A stretch of 18,509 nt of DNA from assembly GCA_002077045.2 (NCBI GenBank), contig KZ111153.1, positions 225,978 to 244,486 on the forward strand, given 5' to 3'. Origin of the DNA: Rachicladosporium sp. CCFEE 5018. Its lineage: Eukaryota; Ascomycota; Dothideomycetes; Cladosporiales; Cladosporiaceae. The notes under the pieces are model-generated. The model ran no database searches and was not told the origin of the DNA. It saw only the letters and a program-made list of their open reading frames with translations. This document shows positions 1-10,616 of the stretch, in pieces (within the stretch, counting starts at the first letter, position 1; every line of letters starts with the position of its first letter). The translations under genes were made by a program, and so were the position numbers.

Positions 1-623
1 AGCGACGGCAGGGTTTGCCTGTGCGATCCAAGGCGCGCAGACCGGCGTTGATAGCGCCGGTGTTTGCTTTGGGACCAAGCTTATGTGCTGGGATCGGGTT
101 CGGTGCTGGGTTGGGACCGGAGGTGGTGCGGTCGATGGAGCCGTCTGGTCTAAGAAGCACGTTAGTGAATGCACATATGCAGGGAGTCCACGAGTATCGG
201 GTGCGCGTGCACGTGTACTCACAGTCTAGGCTTCTTCTTCGGCCCTGGTCGTGCGCGTTCCCTCGGTGTGCCCATAGGATCTATTGTCGGGGGCGCCCTC
301 TTGCGCCCCGTGATAGCAGCAGCACCACCTCGTTTCCGTCGGCCATCGACTTTCGGTGGTGGTGCAAGCGCATTAGGGTCAGGTGTGTCGGCAGTCGTGG
401 CAGCCGGTGTCGAAGCCGACTCTGATGACTTGTCTGCCGACGAAGAGTCTGGTTGGATGATCGCTGGTGTAGTCTCGAGCTTGGGTACGCTTGCTGGAGA
501 AGCGGATGCCTTCGGTGGGGAGAGTGTATGTGGGAACCGCGACAGCGTGTCTGGTGAGAGATGCAGCGTGATTATATGCGTCTCGCGTGCCGACTTGCTC
601 GAGGGCTTGGCAGTAGTCGACAT
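1..623 (-). CDS. IES4: INO80 chromatin-remodelling complex subunit Ies4 (partial, 3' end outside window)
   Basis: Two exons are visible: 623..223 and 149..1, with an intron at 222..150 (GTGAGT donor, CACTAAC branch site, TTCTTAG acceptor). The 183 readable residues begin MSTTAKPSSKSARETHIITL, followed by LSPDTLSRFP, a low-complexity Ser/Ala/Pro/Thr stretch, and a basic nuclear-type segment ending RPGPKKKPRL. After the splice come PAHKLGPKANTGAINAGLRA and LDRTGKPCRR, which I recognise from memory as the conserved C-terminal block of fungal Ies4 (DUF1711). Splicing keeps the frame: CT plus A restores the Leu codon. Ies4 is a small nuclear subunit of the INO80 nucleosome remodeller, linked in yeast to the DNA-damage checkpoint response. 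The remaining C-terminus and the stop lie left of base 1. The start is the only Met that precedes the conserved N-terminal motif. The family call rests on the C-terminal block, which lies downstream of the intron. Confidence 0.9.
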
Positions 624-1813
624 GATGGGTGGTGCAGACGATGATATGTGTGTTCTGCTGTGGTGGTGTAGTTAATGTTCAGTAGCAGGATGTGTCGTAT
701 TGCGCCCGGCGACGCCTCGCGCAAGCGCTTGTTTGCAACAGATGGAATGTCGCAGGGTCACATGTAGTGCTATGCCATGTACACACTTTTCTTGTCGCAC
801 TCCTGGTCACTGATTGCAGTGATGTCCAGTGTCGACAGTGATTATGGTATTCGATGATGATGTGTTGATGAAGAGAAAGCAACACAGAGAGGCGTGGCAC
901 TCGTGTGTTGCGGGAGTCGTGGGATGATTTCCATGGCGTAAGCTTTGTCCGTTGACCAACTCGGGGCGGCTGTACTGTTCGCGTGGCCTGAATAGTCGCC
1001 AAAGGAGATCAAATCCCTGAGTTCCGATGTTTGTTCGAGATCAAGTCCGTGCGCTGTGCACGTGATCGTTGACGAGACCATGTCCTTCTCATGCTCTGTT
1101 GTATATACGAATGATACGTCGAATGTGGTGATCTCATTCGAATTGCATGGGCATGACGATCTGCGATCAACTAAGAATGCAATCATGCAAACATTTGAAA
1201 TGTTTCGCAATCAAAGTCGTTCCTGCGTGGCGCCTTCCAACCGCCAGAGTTCTTGGCACTTGCCTGGACTTTTCGACTTTCTCCCCTTCGCCGAACTCTC
1301 CTACCCTCACAACGCTATCGTGAGCTTGCACGTAAACACAAATATCGTGTAAACCACTTGAGTCCTTCAATTACTGCATCTGTCATGATCATCTCGAGAA
1401 TGTGTCGTTGACACAACTTGATCCGGTTTACACTTTCGCCAACCGCTCCACAGTGATTGTGGATTCAAGGTGAGAGTAAGAGGCGATCTGGACATGTACC
1501 AGACTGGACGATTTGGACCGCTCGGCATACACGAGAGGAGAACATGCTCTGTTTTCACGTCTCATGTCAATTGAGCTCAATAAACCGCCGCGTCGTAACG
1601 ACGTACTGTTTCTCGTTTGGTGCTATTTAACGAGCATAATAATCCCCAGCAGACTCCAATATGCTTATCATTCGCACCGGCCTTGTGGTTCAGCTGACCT
1701 AATGGCATCCTCCCTATGTCCGACCATACCTCGAAATGCATTCCCTCAACCAAGTCATAACTCATAACAATTCCTTCTCATTTCCTTCTTTACCTCTGTC
1801 TGAGGCTTGTCAC
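624..1813. other. Gene-free stretch between IES4 and the small Ser-rich gene
   Basis: About 1.2 kb. Open frames here are short, overlap each other on both strands, and give no protein I recognise. The right part probably holds the 3' end of the small minus-strand gene and the left part the promoter of IES4. I see no RNA gene or repeat worth calling. Confidence 0.5.
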
Positions 1814-2086
1814 TCACTCCGTCACAGTCTCCTCGCCTAGGTGCAGGAACTGATTCTTCTCGCTGCTTGCTTTCTGCGCCCTGATCTTCTCGAGCAGCTC
1901 GATTGCCTCTGATACCGAGGACGCTCGCTTGTCAGCTGTTGATAGTGGCGAGCTGGCCGAGCGAGTCGAAGTTGGCGAAGTTGAGGTTTGAGATGCTGCA
2001 GTGTGGCTTTCGGGGCCTACTTCGACGGGGGAGAGGACCAAGAAGGTGCCGGAATTGCGGTGTGGTGCTGATGAGTGAGAAGACAT
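1814..2086 (-). CDS. Small Ser/Thr-rich hypothetical protein, 90 aa
   Basis: A single open frame runs from an ATG at 2086 to a stop at 1814. The protein is Ser/Thr-rich through residues 1-60. It has a hydrophobic motif FLVLSP at about 15-20, a predicted helix (SEAIELLEKIRAQK) at about 59-72, and a second motif FLHLGEE at about 80-86 just before the end. I do not recognise a named family. From memory, small fungal proteins with a FLxLG-type motif near the C-terminus exist, but I cannot tie this to one. No signal peptide or membrane segment is visible. The composition is protein-like and no better frame overlaps it, which is why I list it. It could still be a chance frame or one exon of a larger gene. 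Confidence 0.5.
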   Translation of the reverse strand: MSSHSSAPHRNSGTFLVLSPVEVGPESHTAASQTSTSPTSTRSASSPLSTADKRASSVSEAIELLEKIRAQKASSEKNQFLHLGEETVTE

Positions 2087-3222
2087 GACGTGTAGTTGTG
2101 AAAATGATACCCGGTTGATGTGATGGCGGTGGTCAACTGGGACCTCGTGAAGGGACGGGTGATATTCTCGACGGTTTGGTGAGACGATCTGGATGCGGTT
2201 TAACGGAGAGCTTTAATGCGCTCTCAATATTCTTCTGGTGTTGACACGCACAGCAGGACGTAATGATCTTAGGAGAGAAGCAGAGAGCACGTGTGCTACC
2301 ACCGACCTACCTATATACCACCACCTACCTATCGTCATGCCTACAAAGGTACACCCACGCTCGATGCAAAGCCGACAAGAACGCTCAGCCGCTACACTCC
2401 GGATCTCACACGAGCACACCAGCGAGATCTGAGCTCTGGACCTATCAGAATACTCGTGACCAACGATAGCAGTGCTCCGCTGGTCCAGTACAAGCAGCGC
2501 ATGGGAGGCAGTCGGGTGACGTCGGAGAGCTTCTACTTTTGAGTCAAGGTTTGGCCAATGAGGTCAAACATAACCTATTGCGGGAATAGTGAGTAAGTCC
2601 AAATAGGTTCGATGTGCCTCGGATGTCGAAGAGAGGGTTGTTGCATGTATCATAGTGTCAAGCTCGTCCGGAGTGTAGCTCCACCCCAGCATGATCAAGG
2701 TCCAATCATGCTGTTCGAGGGATGCGTCGGCTGCTGGGGTACAGCTTGAGCATCACCAAAGGCCAGGAACCGCGCCATTGTCAAGATAGATCGCGTCGGT
2801 ACTGCTGTCGATGTCAGTATTTACTGCAGAGACATTGAGCTAGTGAATGATTTTAGCTGAGGTGAGGTAGCTGAGCTGCCGCGTGTAACCGCAAGGAGGG
2901 GCTGTACCTTCCCATAGAAACCTGCACTCGCGACGTGAGACACATGGCAGCAGGCGATATGATACTAAGAGGTTAATGTAGTAGTAGACATTGTAATGCT
3001 ATCCTATTTGGCTTGCGCAACTAAATGCTAAGAAGTAACTCGCCTTCGACCGCCGCCCCGCAACAAATGCACTGGGTATAACGGGACGGCATGTACACAT
3101 TGTCCTTCTTTTGCTGATCCAACCTTGCATCCGTCATCAAGTACCTTTCATCAGTGATATGCCTCATCAGATTCGTCCATCATCCAAGCTCTTCCAATGA
3201 CAATCCCAATACGAAACATCGA
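2087..3222. other. Gene-free stretch; probable promoter of the small minus-strand gene and 3' region of EXG
   Basis: About 1.1 kb. Overlapping short frames at 2213-2542 look like noise. From 2543 to about 3150 I find no convincing coding potential and no RNA gene. The left part contains a CACGTG E-box (2288-2293) and a direct repeat around a TATATA tract (see separate entry). The right part must hold the glucanase 3' UTR. Confidence 0.45.
2305..2332. repeat. 10-bp direct repeat ACCTACCTAT around a TATATA tract
   Basis: ACCTACCTAT occurs at 2305-2314 and again at 2323-2332, offset by 18 bp, with TATATA between them. On the minus strand this lies about 220-250 bp upstream of the ATG at 2086, so it could be a core-promoter or factor-binding element for that gene. 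It could equally be a chance short repeat. Confidence 0.3.
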
Positions 3223-4606
3223 TCAAGTGCAAATCGCGCCAAACTGCCTATCCGTCAACGGCTGCGGGAAGATCCCGGCGTCAATCAGTCTGAAAGCATC
3301 CCACTCGGGCGAAGCTTCGGTCTTGAAGTTCCAGAAGATCCACCCATTGGTCGCGCGCTCGAAAGCCTCTAGCTGCGCTTCAATGTACCCTCTCATATCC
3401 TTCTTGAAGTCATCCGTCCAAGTCTCGATGAAGTTGATGTTCGCGCAGCTGCCGACGTACTTGGAACCTGGGTAGAGGCCCTCGTAGCGAGCGCCGACGC
3501 CGTAGCCGTTCAAGGCGGCGGCGCAGTCGGTCATGGCTGCGGACCACTCGCCGACGATGCTCCATTTGTCCGCGCCGGAGTAGGTGCCTGCGTTGTTGCA
3601 GACGAGTTGGCGATGTTGCCATGGCTGCAGCGCGACGAGCTCGTGCGTGAAGACTTGGTACTCGTGGTGGTCTACCACGACAAGCTGCGCGTTGTTGTCA
3701 GAGGGTGTCAGGAAGCCGTTGTAGGAGCTCGGCGTCTCGAAGCCGTCCTGGAACATCACGACGCGGGAAGAGGAGCTTTTGCGCTGATTGGCGTATGCGT
3801 CGCGTGTGAATTGCTTGGTGGTGCCGAGATTCAGAGCGGAGTTCAGGGGCTCGTTAAGGACTTCGATGGCGGCTACCACGTCGTCGTAGGAGGATGCACC
3901 GTACTTGTCTTGCATATGTTTGAGGATGGTAAGAGTACGAGAGACGGTATCACCCTGTTGCCAGCCTGGGCCAGGCGGAGTGGTCAAGCGTTGACCGCTG
4001 TTGTCGAAACCATTTTGGGAGCCTGGTGCGCCATGGAGGTCAAGAATCTGGGCAATGTCAATATTTGCGTTGCACCACTGACTACTTCGATCGCACTCAC
4101 CACTTTGACTCCGACCTGCCTCGCCCAGCCGATGGCTTTGTCGAGGTAAGGTGCTGCGCCACTGGCGTATGGCGAGTTCGAGTTGTCGAATGCCCAGTAG
4201 CCGATCGGTATTCTCACGACGTTGAAACCAGACTTGGCGATCTTCTGGAAGTCTCCGAGCTGCACCCAGCTGTCCCAGTGAGGGTGTAGGACTTGATCGT
4301 GCGCTGCTTGCTGTCCGAGGACTTTACCAAGCGTGTACTCATCAACGATGCCTCTAGACATTGGAAACGACTGGAAGATTGACGGGGTAATCCATGGCTC
4401 AAGAACTAGCCATCCACCAAGGTTCACTCCTCGGATGGTTTCCTTGCCCCAGCTGATGCCACCGCTTGGTCCGTCTCGCTTTTGAAGCCTGGAATCGCGA
4501 GGAAGTTAGTATGAGCTCAGGTCAGTTGTCAAGGAATAACTTACGGTGCAGCCTGTGTGATTGATGCGAATGCGCAAAGCGCGGCCGTTGCGCTGCTGAA
4601 CAACAT
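3223..4606 (-). CDS. EXG1: Secreted exo-1,3-beta-glucanase, GH5 (EXG1/ExgA type), 424 aa
   Basis: Three exons: 4606..4545, 4488..4101 and 4047..3223. The introns are 56 bp (4544..4489, GTAAGT, TACTAAC branch, CCAG) and 53 bp (4100..4048, GTGAGT, CCCAG). Together they give an uninterrupted 424-residue protein, the usual family length. A hydrophobic signal peptide spans about residues 1-19, followed by a Kex2-type LQKR site (22-25), so the enzyme is predicted to be secreted and processed. GH5 hallmarks follow in order: VNLGGWLVLEPWITPS, NVVRIPIGYWAF, LDLHGAPGSQNG, the acid/base Glu in LNEP (about E196), DHHEYQVF, the nucleophile Glu in VGEWS (about E297), and GWIFWNFKTE. The family removes glucose from the non-reducing ends of beta-1,3-glucans at the cell wall. 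No lesions were found. The ATG at 4606 is supported by the signal peptide. Confidence 0.95.
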
Positions 4607-6747
4607 CCTGACGCCTTCACCAACTCCAGACCTTGCGAACAACTGTTCTGCTTGACTGCTGAGAGGTCGTGTTAAGTCTTAACGTCAATAGTGATTCTCT
4701 GGTTGTTCGGCGACTCGATTGGAATGTAGTAGGCGAGGAATGCTGATTTTCTAGTCCTGCCGAGCAACTTCAAATCTTGCTGCTGAGATTATGGTATGCT
4801 TGGATATGAGAGAACCATGCAATAAGAAGAACAAGGATGTATTCGTATTCAAGGCAAGATGAAACACTCGCGCACGTTCGTCGCTGTGGGTCGTTGAGGT
4901 TGGGCAGCGCGGTGGCAGGTATCTCCTAGACAGCAACGGTGAAGATATCAATGTCAAAGAGCGGCGCGTGCGAGAGATGAAGACCATCGGAAACTTGACC
5001 TACTAAGAGCGCGTGATGCTGGGCGGTGGAGTCTGCCCAACTAGTCGCGGTAGCGGTGGATCGCATTTTGCCATGTTAGCATGCAGCTGTTATGCATGCG
5101 AAGTCGTCAGAGGTGCACGCCGCGGTTAGAGGAAAGCTGTAGGATTGGGTGGCTGACTGAAGCTTAATCTGCGGGACCGACGGCAAGATCCTCTTTCAGC
5201 CTAGACCCGCTGCATTCGCGATGGGACCCCTCGCAAATGCCATCATACCTTTTGAAGATCGACATAGGTGCATGTGCTGCGTGACTACAGCTAGATGAAG
5301 AAGTGAGGAGAACGTGGCGCCACGTCGTCAGTCGCACAGCAGTAAAGTCCTCGTGATGAAGTGTCGCACCCGACGCTGGAACGGAATAGGCGATGACGAG
5401 AACGGCGACAGAACAGGACGATTTGAAACCAGCCACGCTTTTCCCAGGGTCGCGGCAGTTTGATCCTCGTCAGTGCGCATCGGACCGGGACATCAATCGT
5501 CAGACCTCCACCTTCAAACTTTCGCATCGACGAGTGCCGGAGCTGGCGGCGCACACAGGCACCCACAGCGGCTGGGTATTACGTATAATGCCACGAAGAC
5601 CACGCTTCATAGCCTTGCAAGCTGGATCAATAATAGGGGTGCATCCGCAAAGCGACACAATCCTCGGAAACAGGAGTGGCCCGTGAAGTAGAAATTCTCT
5701 GTGTACGCGTTGTCAGCGCTGGTTCTACGACTAACGACCGCGACCAATAAATCTCGTGTGCCTTGAGTCCATTCCCTGCCCAATCCTCGTATCGGGCGCT
5801 GACACAACTTCAGACCTGTACGGACGACAGTCGTCGTGGGCGAGACGCGCGATCGATGCTGCTTACGTTGCTCCACGGCGACAGCGAGAAAACCGGGCAC
5901 GGGCGATACGAAGTGAGCCGCGACGCCTGGTCGATATTTCCTACACGGCTCGATGTACTTCGGCGTGGACAGCCAGAAGGTCTAACAAAAAGTCAGCGTT
6001 TATGAAGCCTCAAGCGCAGTGACAGACGTGGTCTGGATCTCGGCGATCAAGCGATTTGGTCCGTCTCGTAACCATCTCCGCTTCTCCATAAGTTCGAATG
6101 CGCCCGTGATACTATGAGCGCCCCCACGACAGCGAATACATCAACCATTATCGGTAGGAGAGAGGGGGTTGGCCATTCTTTACTTCGCTCCGAGTTCGTC
6201 ATTTTCACAGACTAGATCAGTGTGCCGTGCAAATTGACGAAAGCATTCTTGATGTCTCTATACACGTCGGGGCATACGGGGCAAGAAGACATCGAGTATT
6301 CTGAGAGATGCGGTTCAGCTGTGATCGATTGTTCTAGTGAATGTCGCACTCCACCCATCGAGCGCTTGTGGGAGATTGTCATCTCAAGATGCAAGTGAAT
6401 CCGAGGTCTTTGAGCGAAGCCATTCCATCAGTGGTAACATTGACAATACGGCTCGCTCGTGCCAAAAGCCCAAGGGACGTCGGGGGTACATCAGGAACAT
6501 GTACATGTCGTGTAAAGGCTCGATGGTGCTCAGCCACGCGATTGCGGGGCTCTCTCTGCGTTCAATGCCCCACCACGCAATGCTTGACGGTGAGTTCTTT
6601 GTACTTCGGTACGAAATCGTATCTTCGAGCTCGCGCATGACCTAGCATGCCCAAGAAGCAATTTCACAGGCAGTAACAAGTAGGTCATTCGACATTGTAC
6701 AACGAAGTCTGCTCTATCTCAACCTTTGCTTGTATACATCTCCCAAC
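4607..6747. other. Long gene-free stretch between divergent EXG and UAP1
   Basis: About 2.1 kb between the two divergent start codons, so it holds both promoters. Open frames at 4751-4987, 5164-5900, 5756-6022 and 6212-6645 overlap on opposite strands, and I recognise none as protein. No tRNA, repeat array or transposon end is apparent. A small or multi-exon gene without known motifs, or a non-coding transcript, cannot be ruled out by eye. Confidence 0.5.
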
Positions 6748-8289
6748 ATGACGGCCGCAGTAAAGGACACAATGAATAGCATGCTATCGGCGATGCATCT
6801 CGGGCGAGACAAGAAGGAGGAGACATATCATGCGCCATCAGAAAACGACTACAACAATCTCCGAGAGAAGTTCGAAAAGGCCAAGCAGGGCCATGTCTTC
6901 AACTTCTACGATGACCTCCAGCCCGAGGAGAAGGGCTTTCTGTACCAACAGCTTGAGCCCGTCGATCCAGACCATATTAATGAGATCACGGAGAAGGCAC
7001 TTCATCCTCCCAAGCCCAAGGACGACGAGGAGGGACCGAAGCTGGAGCAGCTACCCGAATCGGCACAATGCTCAGTCATCGACAGCAAGCAGGAGGACCT
7101 GGACAAATGGTACGAAGGCGGTCTGAAGCTAGTGGCGGACAATCAGGTGGCGGTTGTGCTCATGGCTGGCGGGCAAGGGACACGATTGGGCAGCTCAGCG
7201 CCGAAAGGCTGCTTCGATATCGGTCTGCAGAGCAAGAAGAGTCTGTTCCAATTGCAGGCGGAGCGGATACGCAAGCTAGAGCAACTGGCCCGCAAGGCGC
7301 ACTCGAAGGAGGAGGTGACGGTGCCGTGGTACATTATGACCTCTGGACCTACACGAAAGCCGACGCAAGACTACTTCGAGGAGCACAAGTACTTTGGCCT
7401 AAATCGGAATAATGTTGTGTTCTTCGAGCAAGGGGTTCTACCGTGTGTGAGCATGGAGGGCAAGATTCTGTTGGAGAGCAAGAGCAAAATCGCCACAGCT
7501 CCTGATGGCAATGGTGGGCTCTACTCGGCTCTGATCAACAATGGCATTGTGCTCGACATGGAGAAACGCGGTATCAAGCACATCCACGCCTACTGCGTCG
7601 ACAATTGCCTCGTCAGAGTGGCAGACCCGACCTTCATTGGCTTCAGCGCATCAAAGGATGTTGATATCGCTACCAAAGTTGTGCGAAAACGCAACGCAAA
7701 GGAGAGCGTTGGACTCATCCTACAGAAAGATGGCAAGCCAGATGTAGTCGAGTACAGCGAGATTGACTCCGCATCCGCAGAAGCCAAGGACCCAAAGGAC
7801 TCGAAACTCCTCAAGTTCCGGGCCGCGAACATCGTGAACCATTACTACAGCTACCGCTTCCTGGAGTCGATACCAGATTGGGCGCACAAACTTCCTCACC
7901 ACGTCGCAAAGAAGAAGATACCTTGTGTCGATGAGAAGGGCAACGCAGTCAAGCCAGAGAAACCGAACGGCATCAAGCTTGAGCAATTCGTGTTCGACTG
8001 CTTCCCCTTCCTGCCCATGGATAAGTTCGCTTGCATGGAGGTGAAGCGGGAGGATGAGTTTTCGCCACTCAAGAACGCCAAGGGGACTGGCGAAGATGAT
8101 CCTGATACTAGCAGGACAGACATACTGGCGCAAGGTGTAAGGTTCTTGAGAGAGGCTGGGGCGACTGTGACGAGCGATGACCCGGAGGCGGACGTAGAGG
8201 TTAGTCCGTTGATCAGCTACGGCGGCGAGGGTTTGGAGTTTTTGAAGGGGAAGGAGATCAAGGCGCCAGCTGTCATTGAGAAGCAATGA
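6748..8289 (+). CDS. UAP1: UDP-N-acetylglucosamine pyrophosphorylase, 513 aa
   Basis: An intronless frame from ATG 6748 (context CCCAACATGAC) to TGA 8287-8289. The frame is also open upstream from a TTG, but 6748 is the first ATG. The nucleotidyltransferase signature VVLMAGGQGTRLGSSAPKG lies at about residues 136-154, the uridine-binding segment APDGNGGLYSAL at about 251-262, and YCVDNCLVRVADPTFIGF at about 282-299. KPNGIKLEQFVFDCFPF and the acidic FACMEVKREDEFSPLKNAKG follow, both typical of eukaryotic UAP1/Qri1. The enzyme makes UDP-GlcNAc from UTP and GlcNAc-1-phosphate in the cytosol, the last step toward the precursor of chitin, N-glycans and GPI anchors. Length and motif order fit fungal members (roughly 480-520 aa). 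No defects are visible. RRP7 follows on the same strand 179 bp downstream. Confidence 0.97.
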   Translation: MTAAVKDTMNSMLSAMHLGRDKKEETYHAPSENDYNNLREKFEKAKQGHVFNFYDDLQPEEKGFLYQQLEPVDPDHINEITEKALHPPKPKDDEEGPKLEQLPESAQCSVIDSKQEDLDKWYEGGLKLVADNQVAVVLMAGGQGTRLGSSAPKGCFDIGLQSKKSLFQLQAERIRKLEQLARKAHSKEEVTVPWYIMTSGPTRKPTQDYFEEHKYFGLNRNNVVFFEQGVLPCVSMEGKILLESKSKIATAPDGNGGLYSALINNGIVLDMEKRGIKHIHAYCVDNCLVRVADPTFIGFSASKDVDIATKVVRKRNAKESVGLILQKDGKPDVVEYSEIDSASAEAKDPKDSKLLKFRAANIVNHYYSYRFLESIPDWAHKLPHHVAKKKIPCVDEKGNAVKPEKPNGIKLEQFVFDCFPFLPMDKFACMEVKREDEFSPLKNAKGTGEDDPDTSRTDILAQGVRFLREAGATVTSDDPEADVEVSPLISYGGEGLEFLKGKEIKAPAVIEKQ

Positions 8290-8468
8290 GGGACATTATG
8301 CATTGCAGGCTGACCACATGATTGCGATATAAATGAACTCACTTCCTCGTTTGCGTGCCATAAAACGGCCGGTTGGTCCGAGCGTGGCATTCAACTTTGA
8401 CATGTGAACTTTTTGTGCTCGAGATCCGAATACTACAGTACTTCAGACACCACTTCGCATACCGCAAA

Positions 8469-9386
8469 ATGGTGCCTACGAAGTCTCCGACCGTCGCCAC
8501 AAGCGTCAATGACTTCACTGTCTTGCGTCTTCGGGTTCCCGGTCTGCCTTCATATCCTAAGGACACTACGCACTATCTCTACCTTCGCGCAAATGCGCCC
8601 AAAGCTCCCACGGCAGACACACCACGAGAGGTCTTCCTGGTCAATGTACCCGTAGATGCGACCGATGTTCACCTTAGATCTCTTTTCGCGGATCACCTCG
8701 GTGGGGCAAGGGTAGAGAGTGTGGCTTTCGAAGGTGCGAGGGTAGGGAAGGGCATCACGGCACCTGTTGCGCCGGCAAGGAAGAAGCGGAAGCGAGGACA
8801 GGAGGATGGCGAAGGTGCAGCGCCAGCAGAGGTAGGGCTGTTGCCGGAGACGTGGGATCGAGAGACGCATTGCAGCGGTGGTACAGCTATTGTGACATTC
8901 GTGGACAAGCCCAGCGCGGAGTCGGGATTACGAGAAGCAAGACGAGCAGTCAAGTCAGGAAAGACGATCACGTGGGGCGAGGGTGTAGACGGCAAAGTTC
9001 CTGCGCTAGGTCTTGCGCGCTATGCAGCGCATCACAAGTTCCGACACCCGTCGCATCACGTCCTGCAGGAGTCGATCGATGCGTACATGACCACGTTTGC
9101 CGCACAAGAAGCTGCTCGCGCCAAGGCTCTGGCTCGACAGCGCGCTGAGCCAGACGAGGACGGCTTCATCACGGTTGTGCGGGGTGGCAGGAGCGATCCG
9201 GCGAGAGAGGATGCTGTTAGATTGAAGGAAGAGGAGCTGAAGAAGCGGCAGGAGAAGATGATTGGAGAGGGCTTCTATAAGTTCCAGCATAGGGAGCGGA
9301 AGAAGAAGGAGGCGCAGGCATTGGTTGGGCAGTTTGAGATGGACCGGAGGAGGGTGGAGGAGATGCGGAAGAGGAGGGGTGGATGA
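8469..9386 (+). CDS. RRP7: Ribosomal RNA-processing protein Rrp7, 305 aa
   Basis: An intronless frame from ATG 8469 (context CGCAAAATGG) to TGA 9384-9386. The frame is open further upstream only from a TTG, so 8469 is taken as the start. An N-terminal FTVLRLRVPGLPSYP and HYLYLRANAP lead into a degenerate RRM beginning REVFLVNVPVD (about 53-63), interrupted by a basic/acidic loop (KKRKRGQEDGEG). The C-terminal Rrp7 domain shows DEDGFITVVRGG (about 229-240) and FYKFQHRERKKKEAQALVGQ (about 269-288), then FEMDRRRVEEMRKRRGG to the end, probably a long basic helix. In yeast Rrp7 acts in the small-subunit processome (with the UTP-C/CK2 module) for 18S rRNA production in the nucleolus. The C-terminus lacks the aromatic tail I recall from animal homologues. 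Confidence 0.93.
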   Translation: MVPTKSPTVATSVNDFTVLRLRVPGLPSYPKDTTHYLYLRANAPKAPTADTPREVFLVNVPVDATDVHLRSLFADHLGGARVESVAFEGARVGKGITAPVAPARKKRKRGQEDGEGAAPAEVGLLPETWDRETHCSGGTAIVTFVDKPSAESGLREARRAVKSGKTITWGEGVDGKVPALGLARYAAHHKFRHPSHHVLQESIDAYMTTFAAQEAARAKALARQRAEPDEDGFITVVRGGRSDPAREDAVRLKEEELKKRQEKMIGEGFYKFQHRERKKKEAQALVGQFEMDRRRVEEMRKRRGG

Positions 9387-10574
9387 GGAAGTCTCGATGC
9401 AAGGGTGGTAGGCGACGTGTTGGCTCTTGTGTACAGCACAATGGAGTCGATGGTGCCATGGTGGGAGCATGCACGCTGCCAACATCACCGAGGGAACCGA
9501 GCCTAGACGCGAGGATCACGTATCGCGCGCGTGCAACGTACCTCAGCACGCGATCGACCTTTGGAACCCTGCTGAAAGCTTTCTGGTCGAATGATCCCGA
9601 TGCAGCTCGAGTCGTACTTGTGCGTGGTCATACTCTGTCGATGAGAGAGTGCGGCTCAGATCTGCGCATTATAGCTTTCGGAGGCGCGTCGACGGTCACA
9701 ACATGAAGGCTGTAATCCGTGCGAGCGTCAATCAGCTCATTTGGCTCGGTCCCGTAGTTCAAAATGAGCCGACGCCAAGCCTCTTCTCAAGACGCGTTCA
9801 CTTCAACTCTCGATCTCATCATTTCTTCTATCGCAACAACAACAACAATGTAGCGCAATGACCTAACTTCGCGCGTGCACGCGCTAGATTCTGTAACAGA
9901 CGCAGACCTGCAGCTTGACCTGCGTTTCACCAAGCGACGAGCCTATCAGCAGCTCCTCATGCACGCGGCCACGCTACACTGAAGCCAGCGCGCAGTAGCT
10001 TGCATACAAGCAGGGCGTAAGATCTACCTGCGACCCCAGCCCCTCCGATAATCGACCATACATCACGTCTATAACGTTCTGCTTTCGCGATGGAGTCGCG
10101 TTATTGTTCTGTCTGCGCACTGCTTTCGCGGTCTCGACGAGCAACACCTCGCCACTTGGCCGCGATGTGACTCACTTCACCTGCATGTACTCCACAGCCA
10201 TTGCGGGCAATGTACACAAACCGCGCAGGTTCAGGTAGGTCAAAGAGGAAAGGCCCGCTGCATTACTATCTGTTTTCGTATCTTTTCTCCTTCCGTACCT
10301 TGCGATCGCGATCGAAAGTCTCCGCTCCACACATACTTATGAATGAGTCAATGATAATAACGAATCACTATGAGCTTCAAGCAGGATAGCCAACAGGCTT
10401 TCTCCTTGCCGAGAAACCTTCCACATCGTTCTCGAGTTTCTCTTCAGCAGCGTCGGCGACTTCGGTAGGGACTTCGAGAAGTGGTGGGAGCCGACTGTTG
10501 TTTGGAGAGATTGACTCGTCGAGTGAGCGATGTATGTGGGATGTGCTCTGATTTCTTTCGATGTCTACTGATGA
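9387..10574. other. Gene-free stretch between RRP7 and the F-box gene
   Basis: About 1.2 kb. There is a short AAC microsatellite at about 9834-9848 and a 12-bp CGATCG-type palindrome at 10303-10314. The far right, 10389-10522, is open in one frame and encodes a Ser-rich segment ending RLLFGEIDSS before a GTGAGC at 10523-10528. That may be an upstream exon of the F-box gene (see finding). Otherwise I see no gene. Confidence 0.4.
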
Positions 10575-10616
10575 TGCCGCGATGCAGCCGATACTTTCGC
10601 CTCTGTATGCAGCCTG

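Noticed and set aside
169..675. 168-aa plus-strand open frame over IES4
   Set aside because: The opposite strand gives a recognisable Ies4 with a valid intron, so this frame is a shadow.
3607..4149. 180-aa plus-strand open frame over the glucanase gene
   Set aside because: It is antisense to catalytic exons 2-3 of the GH5 gene and crosses its intron; no domain is seen.
7720..8286. 188-aa minus-strand open frame inside UAP1
   Set aside because: It lies wholly antisense to a convincing enzyme gene and has no recognisable motif; it is a shadow of UAP1 codon bias.
9834..9848. AAC microsatellite
   Set aside because: A short simple repeat of about five units in non-coding sequence; common in fungal genomes.
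10303..10314. 12-bp palindrome CGATCGCGATCG
   Set aside because: An isolated GATC-rich palindrome with no second copy nearby and no gene start at a useful distance.
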